A stretch of DNA of 64,000 nt from Lineus longissimus (Eukaryota > Nemertea > Pilidiophora > Heteronemertea > Lineidae): contig NC_088318.1 in NCBI RefSeq assembly GCF_910592395.1, positions 15,438,349 through 15,502,348 of the forward strand, in the 5' to 3' direction. This document shows positions 47,901-61,900 of the stretch, piece after piece (position 1 is the stretch's first letter; every line of letters starts with the position of its first letter). A program made the translations under genes and the position numbers. Under the pieces are notes generated by a model. The model was not told the origin of the DNA and ran no database searches. It saw only the letters and a program-made list of their open reading frames with translations.

Positions 47901-50900
47901 CGAAACTTCACATGCATCTTGTTGCACATGACAATATCAAAGTCTACAAATGTACAATTTGTGGTTTCCGAACCAATTGGGTTTGGGACACCAGGAAGCA
48001 TGTCCGCGCTAAGCATGGCCTGTCGGACCCGGGGCCCTACTGTCTTAAAATGAATGAGGTGGAAGCCCGTGCTTCAATTGCAGCTTACCTTGAAACAAGA
48101 GAACGTCCCGGACGAACCATGAGCACATTAAACAATAATAACAACATTGAAAAGGAGTGGGTGCCGGCTAAACCCATCTTAGGTGTCCCGATCAAGTTGG
48201 AAAAGGATATTGGGAATGCAGGGATGAAAAGTACGTCGCCTCATCATGGTTACGCCCGCCCTTTCAAATGCTCGGCATGTCCACGACGCTCCAACTGGAA
48301 ATGGGAGCTGAAGAAGCATATCAAGCTTGTTCATGAAGGACAGGCACAGATTGTCATTCTGAGCCGTGAGGAGGCGTTGGCGACACTCCCACCTGGCCTG
48401 ACCCCTGGCATGAAACTGAATATTGGCGATAGTGTTAAAGTTCCAGAGAAACCGAAACCAACGATTTTGAAGACACCATCTGCTGCTTCAGTTTCAGCAT
48501 TATTCCATTCACCATCTGGGAAGCCGCTGCCAATTACAATTCCACCGTCTACACCCTCACCAGCGAAGTCATTCATATCTGTGGTATCTACCCCATCGCC
48601 ATCCGTTTCTGGCAAAGGTAGCAACCAAGTTGATCATGATAAGTCTAAAAAATTCAAATGCTCTAGTTGTCCATATAGGTCGAATTATCGTAGCGATGTT
48701 CAGAGACATGTTTACAATAAACATCGCAAGGCGGGAGAAGTTATCATTCTTGATAAGGAGACTGCACTGGCTACTTTACAAGACTATCTTGATACATTCC
48801 CTGGGAAGAAATTCATGGGTCGGTCGAAAAGGTTGAAATTAGAGAAGCAAATGGAGGGGCTCAATACGGGGAATGGCACAAAAGATTTGGACAAATGGAA
48901 ATGCAATAAGTGTGATTTTCGCCATTCTGATCGTGATGCAGTTATAGAACATCTCTCCCAACATTCCAGTCCGAAAGCCGTGTTGTATTGCTGTAAGATT
49001 TGTCCGTATTCCAACGAGATGTGCAGCACCGTCCGCCGTCACATTCGTAGCATCCATGAACTACCAGACGAAGGCAACTTTTTCCTGAATGAAGTTGAAG
49101 AACATCCTGCCATGACCTTTGGGAAAGCGGAGCCCAAGATTGAAAAGATTACTGACATGTACAAGTTTGAACCAGATGAGAACATTGAGCTGCCACCAGG
49201 TGAAGGATTTGTTGAGAAACGATTCCGTTGCAAACACTGCGGAGCTCGGTCGAACTGGAAAAATGCAATGTATCGTCATATCCGTGAGGTCCATAATCTA
49301 ACTTCATATAACCTGATTGAAGAATTGACTGAGGGGCCAGATGGGTTGGTTTCAATTCCGCACATCCCACGTGGAGAAGCTGCTCCAATGGTTTTTCCGT
49401 ATAAGTCACCTGATTGTAATGCTACCAGTACCAAGGATGTAGAGAGTTTGGCTGGCCAACAAGATATGTTGTTGAATATGTCTTATGGAGTTGGCATGGC
49501 TATGAATGGGGATCACAACTGGAATGGTGACCAAAGCAATGCTGGGGAGAGTTCAAGGTCAGATGGAGGACAACATGAAGGTCAGAATGACTGGGACAAA
49601 GAACCAGCAGACTCAAATTGTGGAAAGAAGGCATCCAAGGGCAAGGGGAGTGGATCCAATGAAGGCCGTTCGGAATCTAATGCAGGACAGGGTGGTGCAT
49701 GCGGAGGGCCGAATGAGCGAGGTAAAGGTGATAGTGGGGCTGGTGGCGGCCAGGATGGCGATGGAAAGAAACCTGATGGTGATGGCAAAAAAAAAGGAAA
49801 GAAGAAGAAGAAGAAAAAGAAATTAGAAAAGGAGAAGAAAGGCAAGGAAAAGAAATCAAAGAAAGAAAAGAAGGAGTCCAAGCAGCTGACGTTAGATGAT
49901 TTGACCTTTTCTAAGGTCAAGGACAAGAGTGGAGCCCTGGATAAGAAAATGGAGCAGGAGAAATCTGACTTAGAAAAGGAAATGCTGAAGACTCTAAAGC
50001 CAAAGATTGCACTTGAGACGAAGGGCGAAATATACAAGGAGGGGAAGATCTACAAATGTAGCCTCTGTCCGTATAATACGGTGAAGTCACAAAATGTACT
50101 GATTCATCAGCGATTGCATGTGAAGAGGCCTGGGCATGATGTCAAGTGTCCCCATTGTCCATATTACGTTGCACTACCGAGGTTCTTGAAACAGCACTTG
50201 AAGTGTCATACAGTGAGTAGTGGAAAAACTGAAACAGCACTGAAGGAGATGAAGCCATCAGACAAAGAAATGGACGGTGATAAAACAAGCCCCACTCCTA
50301 TGGAGGTTGAAAATGGGGAATCAGAAAATATTTTCCATGTAGAAGTGATCAAGCCAGGGTCGAGTAAAGACAAGGAGGAAGTTGTTCGTGTTGAGGTTGA
50401 GAAACCAACAAAACGAAGTAAGGCTGCCAAGGAAAGCTCTGTGGTTGCAGGAACTACGGAAAGAATAGGACAAGAATTGAATCCAGAAGTGGAAAAACCA
50501 GCCAAAAGTAGGAAGTCATGCGGCGATGATAATACTTTTGTCTCGGACTTCAATCGTAAGATGTACGACTGCTCGATGTGTCCCTATTTTTCAAAAAGCA
50601 AGGCTGATATGCTCTACCACAAGCAGTTTCACCGCAAGCGGGCCCTCGTCAAGTATAAATGCCAACATTGTGACTATTGGGCAATGCATAAACGAGTCAT
50701 CTCGCAGCATGAGAAGCTCCATAATCCAACATGGCGTACTAACAGGCTCAAGACACTGAAACAACTCCTAGTGAAAGACTCCGAAAAGAAAGCTGCACCA
50801 CCAGCAGTCGTGCCACCATCTGTCCAATCGTCACCTGCTAAGTCTGAAGTCTCGGAGCGATCATATTATGCCGACTATGATCCGGTCGATATTGCAAGTA

Positions 50901-52703
50901 TCAAGCAGGAGTTGATCCTGTCCAAGATCACTGCTGTCCCGGTGTCTACATTACCTACAGAAGGGGAGGAGGAAGAAGTATTGGCAAAAAAGTTGGAGGA
51001 TTCGCCGGAGGAGACTCAAGAAGACGAAGAACTTGTTCCCAAAACTGACGCCGAGGAAGCTGTTATTGATGTTGAGACTGTGGATCCACCGGCACAAGAA
51101 ACTAAAGCTCCAGAGGAACCAAACCCGGGTGTGAGCAGCATTGATCCGAAAAAGAAGAAGGTCATCCCTGTGAAGAAACTGCATCGATGCCGCCATTGTC
51201 CATATACGAACATCCGAGGTACTAATCTCCGCCAACATGAAAAGATGCATGGGTTCCGTGAAGATGAGCACCTGGTGAAGTGTCCAAAGTGCGACTACCA
51301 TGTTGGCAACAAGGGTCTGCTGACACATCATCTGAAAGTCCATGCTGATAACTACCAGCCAGAGTTCATTGAGCCAGATGTCGTTGATGAGGAAATAGGT
51401 GAGTGTGTTTCATTTCTTTATTACTGATTCCAAGAAAATTGTTCAGTGTCATTACTAATGGGGTAGTGAGCTTTTGATTAATATCTGAAGGTGGCGCAGT
51501 GAGTCACTTAACTTTTCTGGGCCCGTGTGAAATGTAATTACAAGACTAGCAGAGCCAGTGGATGACGTGACAGTGATGGAATGAATCTCGCGGTACATGA
51601 CTGCTTTTGCGGTCCTCATCTGGCTCTTTAAATGTAATGAATTTGTAAGCCTAGTTTGCTTCAGACCGGTAATGCCATGTGTCCAATTTCTCTATTTTCC
51701 AGGTGATGTAGATGAACAGCAAGAAGTCCTCCAGCCACCATCTCTAGAAGCTCCATTCGCACCCAAACAAGATGGCGTCCCGTTTGTTGTCAAGTACGAT
51801 GATATGTTAGAGGAGCACGTGGTCCAGCCAACAATATTCAAGAAATACAGCTGTGAAAAATGTCCGTATGGCACATCGAAGCGGTCCCAGTACGAGAAAC
51901 ACTTCCTCCTGCATGGAAGCAAACAGAAATTCACTTGTGAATTCTGTGACTACAGCGTCCCGCTCAACTCACTCTTGGTGCAGCACAAGAAACTTCATCT
52001 GATGCCAAATCAGAATTTACTAGGTGTGCAGTCCATTTCGAATTTACGTAATTTACCAGAGTTACCAGCAGACGTCGCTGTTGCCATGGTTGCCGATGTG
52101 GATGAGGTTCCCCAGGATCCGATTGCGCGATATTCTGGTACCCATGATCATTTGGAGTTGTTTGAGAATGGCATGGAGTATGAAGAACCGAAAAAACTTT
52201 ATAGGTGTGATCGATGTCCATTTACAAATGTGCGTCGTGACCACTTGCTAACACATCTAAAATGTCACATGATACGCAGCGATCTCCAGTGTCCGTACTG
52301 TGACTATAGCGTTACTAAGGAACACCTCTTGACTCAACACGTTAAAGTTCATTTCGGCCCGTTAACCGTCGAGGAAGAGATAATATTCAATGGGGAGAAT
52401 CGAGCAAAAGTGAATCAGGAAAATGGCATTGATTTGTCCAAAAATGGTAACTTAGGACTTTTGAAACCAGACGCTAAAACTATTGAGATGGTGACTGAAA
52501 AAGTCGAGGAGAAGGAGCCTGAGGTGCCAGAAAAGATGCCTGTTCCTGTTCCACGTGAAGCAGAAGAGCGCCCCCATTTGACTGATCCAAGAGACGATGA
52601 TACAACCGATGAGTGGCGATGTCAGTACTGTGATAGGAAGTTCCCAGCATCAAGTTCGCTCATCAAACACGAGATGCAGCATTTGATCGGCTGTCATTTC
52701 TGA
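44909..52703 (+). CDS. giant multi-C2H2 zinc-finger protein (about 2496 aa)
   Basis: Two coding exons are seen: 44909-51398 (an exceptionally long 6.5 kb exon) and 51703-52703, joined in phase across GT-AG. About 32 zinc fingers are spread in groups; the first is C2HC-like (CQNCPYTTKNKTQFEEHGRDC). Many belong to a CxxC-(x)(R/Y)SNWKW-HI type (SNWKWELKKHI, SNWKNAMYRHI), an arrangement reminiscent of REST-like or ZNF462-like proteins. PLNLS (703-707) and PLDLS (744-748) are CtBP-binding-type motifs. A run of Lys/Glu lies at about 1630-1660. From about residue 1710 on, fingers occur in repeated pairs. It is probably a nuclear DNA-binding repressor. The ATG at 44909 is 10 nt after an acceptor, so untranslated or further coding exons lie upstream. 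No ortholog is assigned with confidence. Confidence 0.9.
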
Positions 52704-53100
52704 AGGTAATACAAGTAGCCAACTATTGTTCAATGGCACAGTCATTTCCTTGAATGCATGTTTTGTTGTGTGAATTTCCGGCTGCTGTTGCCAAAGGGGA
52801 GTCTACTGATCATAACATTACCATTGTGAAATAGATTTTGCTCTGTTGTCTAATTGTGTTGAAAACTATCTTTTATTTCTCTTCCAGTTTTATAGAGATT
52901 GCCTGCCATAACAAAGCCGTCGAATCAGCGTAGGTTGATGCAAACATTCCATTCAAACTGTTGCCCAGGATTCAAGTTCTGTTCCAAGAATTCTCAAGTT
53001 GTTGAAGAGAAAACCCCAAGAAAGCACAATTTTGGGGGAGTCCTGGAGTGCTCGAATATTGAAAGAACTGTGATGTCATGAGACATTAGTTCAAGAAATT
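52704..53100 (+). other. zinc-finger gene 3' UTR intron and distal UTR start
   Basis: Two bases after the TGA stop there is a donor (AAG/GTAATA at 52706), and an acceptor (CTCTTCCAG) ends at 52887. This makes a probable 3' UTR intron. Its junction is too close to the stop to trigger nonsense-mediated decay under the usual 50 nt rule. Confidence 0.5.
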
Positions 53101-56100
53101 TGTGTCATTTTGCTTTGGAAGCATATATTAGACTCTTGAGTAATCAGGGTTTTTTACTAGTCAGATTGTATCGAGCTCTTTATAGCAATTTTTAGATAAC
53201 GATATTGTGCTGATGCATTTTGTAGTGTTAAAGGTTGATAAACAAGTGATGGCATTTCAACACGAAGGTGATTCTGCTCATTTCATGATGTGTAAATGGA
53301 TGGAATGAAAAAAGAGTTTACAACTCAAAATTCAGTCTTGATTGCTGGTTAGGCATGAGGCTTGCTAGAGGAAGATGTCTGAAATAACCCATTTTCCTTT
53401 TGTCAATCGATGTAAAACATTAATGCATTTCATAGTGACCAGTACAGAGTTCTTCTGGAAATATAAGTTGCATTGCCCAATGTGGATTTTTAAAAACTGC
53501 ATGATAATTTGGGATATTTTCTTTGTCATGTATTTATTTTATCAATAATTGAAACATCTTGTTGCTGTACAAGGCCACTGTTGCAAAATTGGGGCAGAAG
53601 TCTCTAGCATTCCTTCCAAAGTTTTTTGTTTGGACTCTTCTGCTTTTGGACTTAAGTTTTGGTCCAAGAATTTAGAACGAAGTGTGCATGGTATTATGTA
53701 GGTGCAAATTTCATCGAGGAAATGGCTAATTAGCATTTTGTATGAGTTGGATCAGGGTTTGGATGATACATTTATTAGCATGTGCAGTGGAAGGCTGCAC
53801 CGAATATAAATAGTTACGACCTTCTGTGGAGTGTGCGACTCCTCCTTTTAGTTTTGTTTTTGGATAAAAGAGGGTGCCCAAATATCATTCCAAAGTGTCG
53901 TGAATCTTAGAAAGATGAATATAGATGAGATTTGATTGTGTGTATTTTGTTGTATGTTGTGCTAAGATGAATGACCATCATGATTTCTTTTGATTATCAC
54001 TTATAATGCTGTTGTGTGTAAAGAGTTTGCTCTTCTCATCTATCACCAGACTGGGACTGTCGTCAACGTTTGCTGATCAGTAAACTGTGTGTTTGTAAAC
54101 AGGGCAGCGTTTTCTAATGCATAAGTTGTCGTGACCAGGTGGACTTTGATACGGTGCTTAAAGGTCATTTTTAAAAAGCAGATTTTTATAAGAAAGTTCA
54201 TTATTCTAGGTCAGGGTTCAAGAGTCGTTTCAATGTACTGTGAGATAGGAGAGACCCCTATTTGTCAACTTTGTGTAACCTAATCTGACCTACCAGACTC
54301 CTGCCTGACTCCCTTTCAAGTGGGAACATTTTATGCAGTTGGGGGAGGCCGCCGTACAAGATAGGAATATGATTATGAGTTAACATAGTGGCACCAACAA
54401 AATTTGATTGCTCTTTCTGTTTCACTGTACAGTCCGTATTGATGGTCCCCCATCAAAAGTTCCCATTTGATGTTTCAAAATTAGTGGCCAATTTCTGTCA
54501 TATTTTGCTGGGTTAGAATAGATACCAATAGGAACACTTGATATTTTTATTCAGTTCTGAAGTTGAACTTGAGAAACATGACAAACAATTTTCGATCCTA
54601 TTTAGGAAAGTGGATTATTTCTGATTTTTGTTGTAATTCTGTCTACAATAATTCAGTGTTTCGATGTTGATAATTTTCTGTTCTTAATGTTTACATTTGA
54701 TTACAATCGCGTAGATCTCAAGTTTTGTTTTGGCTGTATAGCTTCAGTTGTAAATAGTGGCAATATCTAGCATTTATTTTGTGAAAATGGTCAATTATTA
54801 TGTATATTTTCTGATTCCTTTGATTATTTGACATTTGTGTGAAAGACAAGTCTAGGTTAGGGTCATCTGTACTGAAAGATGAAATATAATATTTCGTTCA
54901 ACTGGGCCATTTTCCTTTGAAATAGATTATAGGTTGTGACTTAGAACATTTCATAGATTAGATTGTCCAGTAGATGGGATTGAAGTAAAAAAAACTTAGG
55001 TTTGATATTCGAATGGTCAAACCTTGTACACATTGCGCTGTCAACTATGAAATTTTTGCCTCTCTTAAAGTTGGTAAATTTGCTCATTTTCCATTATTGG
55101 TGGTAGACTAAAGAATATGTTTGCTGCTAAAATTTATTGTCAAATACATTACACTTTTCGTGCTTGTTAAGTCTGTATCTGACATTCCTGAAAATAAAGC
55201 ACCTACAGTGACCTTACCCTACATTTGTAAAGTTGTAACTTACATTAGCTTTTGGTTGTGTGTGCTTAGGAGCTGTCACAGTGAGACAGATTGCATTTTA
55301 TGGTAACTAGTAAACAATTGATTGGGAACTTCAGAATAATTCTGGACATACATTAAGCCAGTGCTGATCAGAGCTTGCATTACCGGTAATTACACCTTGA
55401 ACAAGGAATCACAGTGACCACTGCACAGGCTATTAGCTGTTGACTTAACATCCCACTATGATTCTTAACATTCCTTTCTATCAATTAAAGATTTATGTGT
55501 GACAATTGGTTTATTTTGACAAAAAATCAAATTGACTTATGAAACAGTTTGTTTTCAGTGTTTTCTATTGAAATCTGTAATATGATTACTTCAGTCAGTA
55601 AAATGTTCAGTAAAGAATTTCCTTGGAGTTTCCAATCATTTTGTGCATTTAGCATGTATTTATATTTGTAGCCAATGGTGCGCAATCTATGCATTTTATT
55701 GATGAAATAAGAGTCTTGTTGACTGATAGCCGAAGTAAGCTATCAAAATACTGATCCTTATAAATTTTGGTTATTCAGATGAAAAAGATTATGAGGCCAG
55801 ATGTACAATGTGCAGTTGTTATGCATACAAATTTGCTGAAACTTGGGGTATAGTATTTGTATATCTGTCTACACTATGGCAGTGCTGAAATTTATATTCA
55901 TTGCGCAATTGGGAAGTTTCTAATTCAATTCCAAATTTCACACATGGTGTAGGCCTTCAATGCTGTGTCAACAAACGTGCAAGTATTTGTAGTTTTGATA
56001 TTAATTTTAGGGGGGGGGAATCAGGTTCTGACAGTTCACCAGCTGTAATGCTAGCTCTTAATGTTGTTGCTACTGCCATCTATGTTTTGTAGTTGATAAC

Positions 56101-56299
56101 ATATGTTACACTTTTTGTTTGCTATTGGGTGCACTTTTGATAAATAAATGAACCAACAACTTTTGAATGGAAAGTTTCAAATTTATGTATACATTGAGAG
56201 GGGTATACAGACTTGAAGAGATAACATTTTACTTTGACTATTTCTTTGAGAGAAAATAGATGAAGATTTTGCTCAAATAAGTAGGCCTTGGTGACAACC

Positions 56300-56500
56300 A
56301 AGAGAATCAAGTCAATGTCAAGATCACCTTGGGTCATGGTCAGCTGGACCCTGATGTCAGGGTCAACTCTGATCAAGGCAGCTTGAACTGGTGTCACGAT
56401 CAATGTCAGCTTTGGTCTATTCAGCTTGGCAACGGCTTGACATGATGTCAAGGTCATCTTTGGTCAAGGATGGCTTGACCTGATGTCAGGGTCAGCTTTT
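56300..56500. repeat. imperfect tandem repeat with GGTCA half-sites
   Basis: Units of about 50-60 bp repeat phrases such as GATGTCAGGGTCAGCTTT, GGTCAAGG and GGCTTGACCTGATGTC. The block contains several AGGTCA or GGGTCA strings in both orientations, and TCAAGGTCA near 56446. Confidence 0.5.
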
Positions 56501-57854
56501 GACGGCATCAACCTTGTTTCGGACAGTTGTGGCATAGAAATGCACCCTCTTGCTCATGAACTTTCATTACAACATTCCGCAAAAATACATTCTTTCAAAT
56601 TGAAAAGGGGCATATTCCATTTGTATACAGACAGGTGTTCCGAAGCTAAACATTTTCAAATTCATTGTGATTTTTGCATTCCAAGTATTCAAATAAGATT
56701 TGAATTGTACATTTTACAAAGCTGCTCTTAGTTCCTGGTAGCGTGATTAAATTTGCATGCAATGGTTAAAAAGTGATAATTTTCTTTTTTTAAACTCCTT
56801 GACTATCCTTGTCATCTAACATTAATTGTTTTCCTCTAAATGGAGAAATGAGATAATGTGATTCATAAGTCCCTTCAGTTACGAAATTTTCCAAAGCGTT
56901 ATTTTTTCTATGCAAAAATGTCATGTGATTGTTTTGAAATAACTGACCGGACCATGCAGTGGAATCTGCTGCACCAAAAATGATGTTTTTGGTACGAAAC
57001 TTGTTGACCCAGTATTCCAAATATTTGTTATCATGGTTACAGAGGCAAATTATTTTTGAATCCATCCAGATTGCAGACAGTTTTGTCAAGGTTCTTGTTA
57101 CAAAAGAAGCTGTTAGGAGGTGTTAGGTATTGGTAAAATAATTGTCCAGTGTTGTAATACTAAAATCGCTGATGCCTCTGAAGAGAAATATTTTTCATCG
57201 AATCCAATTCCCAAATGGTATGAGATTTTTTTAGCCAAAAGAACAAGTTTAGCTTCACATGGGTTAAAGGTTAACTGATTTCATTGAGATTATGGAGCGT
57301 AACATTAACAAGTCATTGATAGTGTTCAAATGGGCAGAAAAAAAGATACCATCTTTGGTGTGTAAAAATTAATGATGATGGTTCACCTATTCAGAAATGG
57401 GGCGAATCAAAACAACTTCAACTAGTATCTCATGTCAGAGGCTTTCAATTAAATTGTGTGCATTTTCCCTTCTGCATTTGTTGCCTAATGCTTCACATAC
57501 ATTACTATTTCTTATTGCCATTATGGGGGGCATGTGTGGGAACCCACCCCACCTCCTCAAGTCACAACGCATTTATCATTTTACGCAATATTCCAGGCTC
57601 GCACGTGCAGATATCTGTTGCATATTATTGTTGTCAGATTGTATCTGAAAAATCCAGGGAATGATAAAGACATGTCCTTTTAGGCCACAAAATTCACAAA
57701 ATCGTATAATCTATTTTAAAATACTCTTAAGGAGTTCAATCTTGTCCCCGAGACCAAAACAGGACTTATGCAGCTCCTGTTATTTGATATTCTTCTGTCC
57801 TTGGGGAGAGGCTGACAATATTCATTAAAGATCCTTCTTTATGTGTGACGAAGA

Positions 57855-58140
57855 TACTGTTAAATCTGTCAGGAACTGTCGTGAATTTTAAGAAGCACCT
57901 TTTTCTTTGTATTATAAACACATGCTGAGTTTTGCTGTAGAAAAATGCAACGGCTCCTCACCAGTTTTACAGCATTGAAATTTGAGATACTGTAAAGCTG
58001 TCAGGAGCTGCTGTGACCTTCAAGTGGCACATTTGTTTGTATAAAATGGAAAATGAAGTTGTTGATACGAAAGTGCTCTGCACTGTTTTATAGAAAATTG
58101 CAACAGCTCCTGAACGACTTTACAGCATTGAGGTTTTTAG
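57855..58140. repeat. two-copy tandem repeat, about 134 bp unit
   Basis: ACTGTTAAATCTGTCAGGA at about 57855 recurs as ACTGTAAAGCTGTCAGGA at about 57989. GAAAAATGCAACGGCTCCT recurs as GAAAATTGCAACAGCTCCT, each followed by TTTACAGCATTGA. The copies are diverged and non-coding. Confidence 0.65.
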
Positions 58141-58947
58141 ACTGCAAGACCAGAAGGGTGTGCAAGTCCGTTTTGGTCCATTTTATAAACATTCACAGTG
58201 CATATTGTACATGTATAATGGAGTCAATCTTGTAGGCTTTACATAGGTCATTGTGTATTTATGATGCTATGACACAAGAAATAAATATAAAAGAAAAATT
58301 GAGTTTTGTTTTATTCATTGGTACTTTCCATCTTCTGTATTACGGTGTTGTCTGCCACTTGCTCTCTGTAAAGAACATCTTCAGACCAAGGTTCAGAGAT
58401 TGCAAAGTTCCTTTAACAACTCTATACGGACTGCTTGCTGGCCTAAGGCCTACCCGAGTTAGTGATGTGTATGGCTATTTTTGGAATTTCATCTTGATTT
58501 GTTCCTGATATTCTCCATAACATATGATGAGTAGTATTGCATAAGGGATGGCCGTGTCATCTCTTGCTGTTACTTTCTGGTCGACAGAATCTAATCGTCC
58601 TGGTTGTGACATTGTCCTTGTCCCTTACTTTTTTTGTCCTTGGTGGTTGTGGTGGGACTTTAATAGTCTCTTATCATGTGAGGGGCGGTACGGGCGCGGA
58701 GCTCTCATTTCAAATTCTCGCGGCATTACTCCTATGGTTTTAACCCCATACGTTTCAGTTACGTTGCAGGTCAACTGTCTGTGCTGCCACCTAACCACCA
58801 AAGTACCAAGCAAATGTCTTTCCAATGACGTCAGAAATTAGCCTCACCTGCCAATTTCAACAATGTACTATTTTGTACTATTATACACTGGCGACATAGG
58901 CGAGCTGTACACCTACAACCGAGGTCGACTCTCAATCCGACTTCATC

Positions 58948-61900
58948 ATGGCCGACAATCGACTTTATGAAATTCTTGGTGTTTCAAGAACAAGCTCAGA
59001 TGCCGAGATAAAAAAGGTTTCGTTTGAAAACAATCGAATCATTCCATACATAATATATCTGAGATTCGTTATTTCTAATTTTACCACCCCATGATAGTTT
59101 CACGGGTTAGAAATTGGAGTTGAATGCGAAGCAACTCTATTTCATTTTGTCATGTCTGGAATGAATGACATCATTCATCCCGTGCATGTGATTCAATGCG
59201 TGTGCGTGCAGGTTTTAGTGTGTCGATGTACATCCTGCTATGCATGGCCTAGGCCTAGTGTATCAATCTTGAGTTGAAATGTTCTAGGACATGTGTTAGG
59301 CCAAAGTGACTGCTGTTCAGGTGCATGGTTTGGGTGGTCATTGTGATTGTCATTGTTTGATTGCCTAACAGTAGTAACACTAACAGGTTCCTGGACCTGG
59401 TCAGATCAGGCTCGGCTCCACTCAATTAGTCAAGGGACACGGTTGACGGGGCTGAGGGAGGAAATTAGAGAAGAAATATGAAGCAAAGTGAATAAATGGA
59501 CACTGTCACATGCTCAAATTAAAATCAAGGCTTTACTAATACTTGGCTCCTCCCAAGTTTCACTTTCAGTATAACTTATATTCTACTTTCACTTTCCAGG
59601 CATATTACAAGCTAGCAAAAACATATCATCCAGACAAGAACCCAGAGGCTGGAGACAAATTCAAAGAAATTAGTTCAGCATTTGAAGTTTTGTCTGATCC
59701 TGAGAAGAGGGAGGTTTATGACAGATATGGATTGGATGGGCTGAAGGAAGGTGCTGGTGGAGGTAACTATCTAATCTGGCGCGGATCCAGGTGGTATTAC
59801 CAGGCATGCGCCCCCCCCCCCCATTCATTTCAGAAAAATCTTGCCAAGAGACCATGAATTTGCAATAGACCATGAATTCTCTCCCCCCCCCCCTTTGTGT
59901 TCAGGTGTCGGCCCTATGTCATGCAGTAAAAGTAATGCGCATATTATGAATTGGACCCTATTTCTATAGAAGTAGCAGCTAAGTGGTTAAAAGGGAAAAT
60001 CCTAAGTAAGAATCTAAGATATAAATCATCTGAAATGTAACTTCCTCATTCATGAGTACTTGTGTTCTCTCGGGTCATATAATATGTCCACCAGATTTTT
60101 GAAACCTGGATTTGCTTTAAAGCTTCATATTCATTTACTTTCAATTTCAGCTGGGTTTCCCGGTGACATATTTGGTGATCTGTTTGGTGGCTTGTTTGGT
60201 ATGTCAGGCTTCAGTGGTGGGCGGCGCCCCAGTAGACGTAAGGGTGAAGATACCTTCCACCCTCTCAGAGTGTCATTAGAAGATCTGTACAATGGAAAAA
60301 CATCAAAACTTCAACTACGGAAAACTGTTATATGCAAGAAATGCCAGGGGTAGGTGCATGATTCTTACAAGTTGTTAAATTGAAATGAACCCTATCAAAA
60401 TTGACTTGTCTCCAAGCTGCTAAACACCAGTCTTTGATCCTGCCATAAGTTGTACTAGACTTAAAATGTTTAATTTTATCAGGAATGGAGGCAAGCAGGG
60501 AGCTAAGAAGACTTGTGGAAGTTGTAATGGTCGTGGTGTGACAGTCCGAATGCGGCAGTTGGCGCCTGGAATGGTACAACAGATGCAGAGTGTTTGTCAA
60601 CAGTGTCATGGTGAAGGTAGGTCAAACTACAGGGCTGACCATAATAGTTGATTGATTGCCATAACATGACCCTGCGTTTTCAAAATGAGTTGGTCGGTTG
60701 GAAAAAGTTTTTGTTTGTTTTGATTATTAACACTGAATTCCCTGGTCAGAATCAAAATTCGTCAGTCTTATATATTTGAATCCAAAATGCAGAATGGTTG
60801 ACAGAGAAAAAACTAAATGATAAAAGTGAAAAGATATGCAGTCGCTCTTTCAAAACAGCTCTATTTTGGAAAGGAAAAATTGACGTTAGCTCTCATGATT
60901 TCAGGTGAAACAATTAGTGAAAAGGACCGCTGTAAGGAATGCAAGGGTGCCAAGGTGGTGCAGGAGACCAAGATACTGGAGGTGCACGTCGATAAGGGCA
61001 TGAAGGATGGACAGCGAATTCCATTCCATGGGGAGGGAGACCAGACGGTGAGTAGTCCTGATACTCCACACTATGCCCTCAAATCCCAGTCATAGCACAA
61101 AGGAAAATATCCATTGAGATTCTATGTGTCTAAGTATTATCAATCATGATGTTATGAGCTGTTGTCTTAAGATGATTTTAGGTGTACACTTACATGTTTG
61201 TTGAGTTCAAGGTCATATGGATGCATCTTACCCAATTCCTGAACTCTGTCACTCATTCTTAAGATCACCTGACAGCAAGGGTTGTTTGGCTCCTCTTGAA
61301 TAATGTCTGCCTAGTGATTGTGTGTTGTTTGAAGCAGTGGTTGCCAAGCATTTTACAATCCTTGTCTTCTTCTTCAGCCTGGTATGGACCCTGGAGATAT
61401 TGTGATTGTTCTACAGCAGAAGGAACACGAGACCTTCACACGACGTGATGCTGACTTGTACTGTACATACAACCTAGGACTGACCGAAGCTCTCTGTGGC
61501 TTTGAGTTCGTGCTCAAACACTTAGATGACAGGGACTTGATCATCAAAAACCCCGCTGGTCAAGTTATAGAGCCAGGTTAGTTTTAACCCTTCTGCTATC
61601 AGACATTTTGGTTTACACTTACACAAAGGTATTAGAAGAACTTGCCGATCTGTCCTATTTTAGCTTCCCATCCACACTCCACGCAAGCTGCAGTGTAAAA
61701 ACAACTCTGGCACTCTTTTGCAGTTTCACCCAAGCAATTTAATTTGACCCATCCAGCTCCTAATAGTGTCCCCTTAAATGTGTCTTTACCTGAGGTCTGT
61801 TTTCTTGTTCTAGGTTGTGTTAGGTGTGTGATGAAGGAGGGTATGCCTAGGTACAGGAATCCATTCAACAAAGGAAACCTTTATGTAAAATTCAACATCG

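Larger units (their letters stand above)
53100..58900. other. AT-rich non-coding stretch, probable long 3' UTR and intergenic DNA
   Basis: No supported exon is seen. Possible AATAAA signals occur near 55194, 56142 and 58280; which one ends the zinc-finger transcript cannot be decided. Two tandem-repeat blocks lie inside and are listed separately. Confidence 0.4.

Noticed and set aside
49582-50037. Minus-strand Ser/Phe/Pro-rich frame opposite the zinc-finger gene
   Set aside because: Mirror of the Lys/Glu-rich coding segment on the plus strand.
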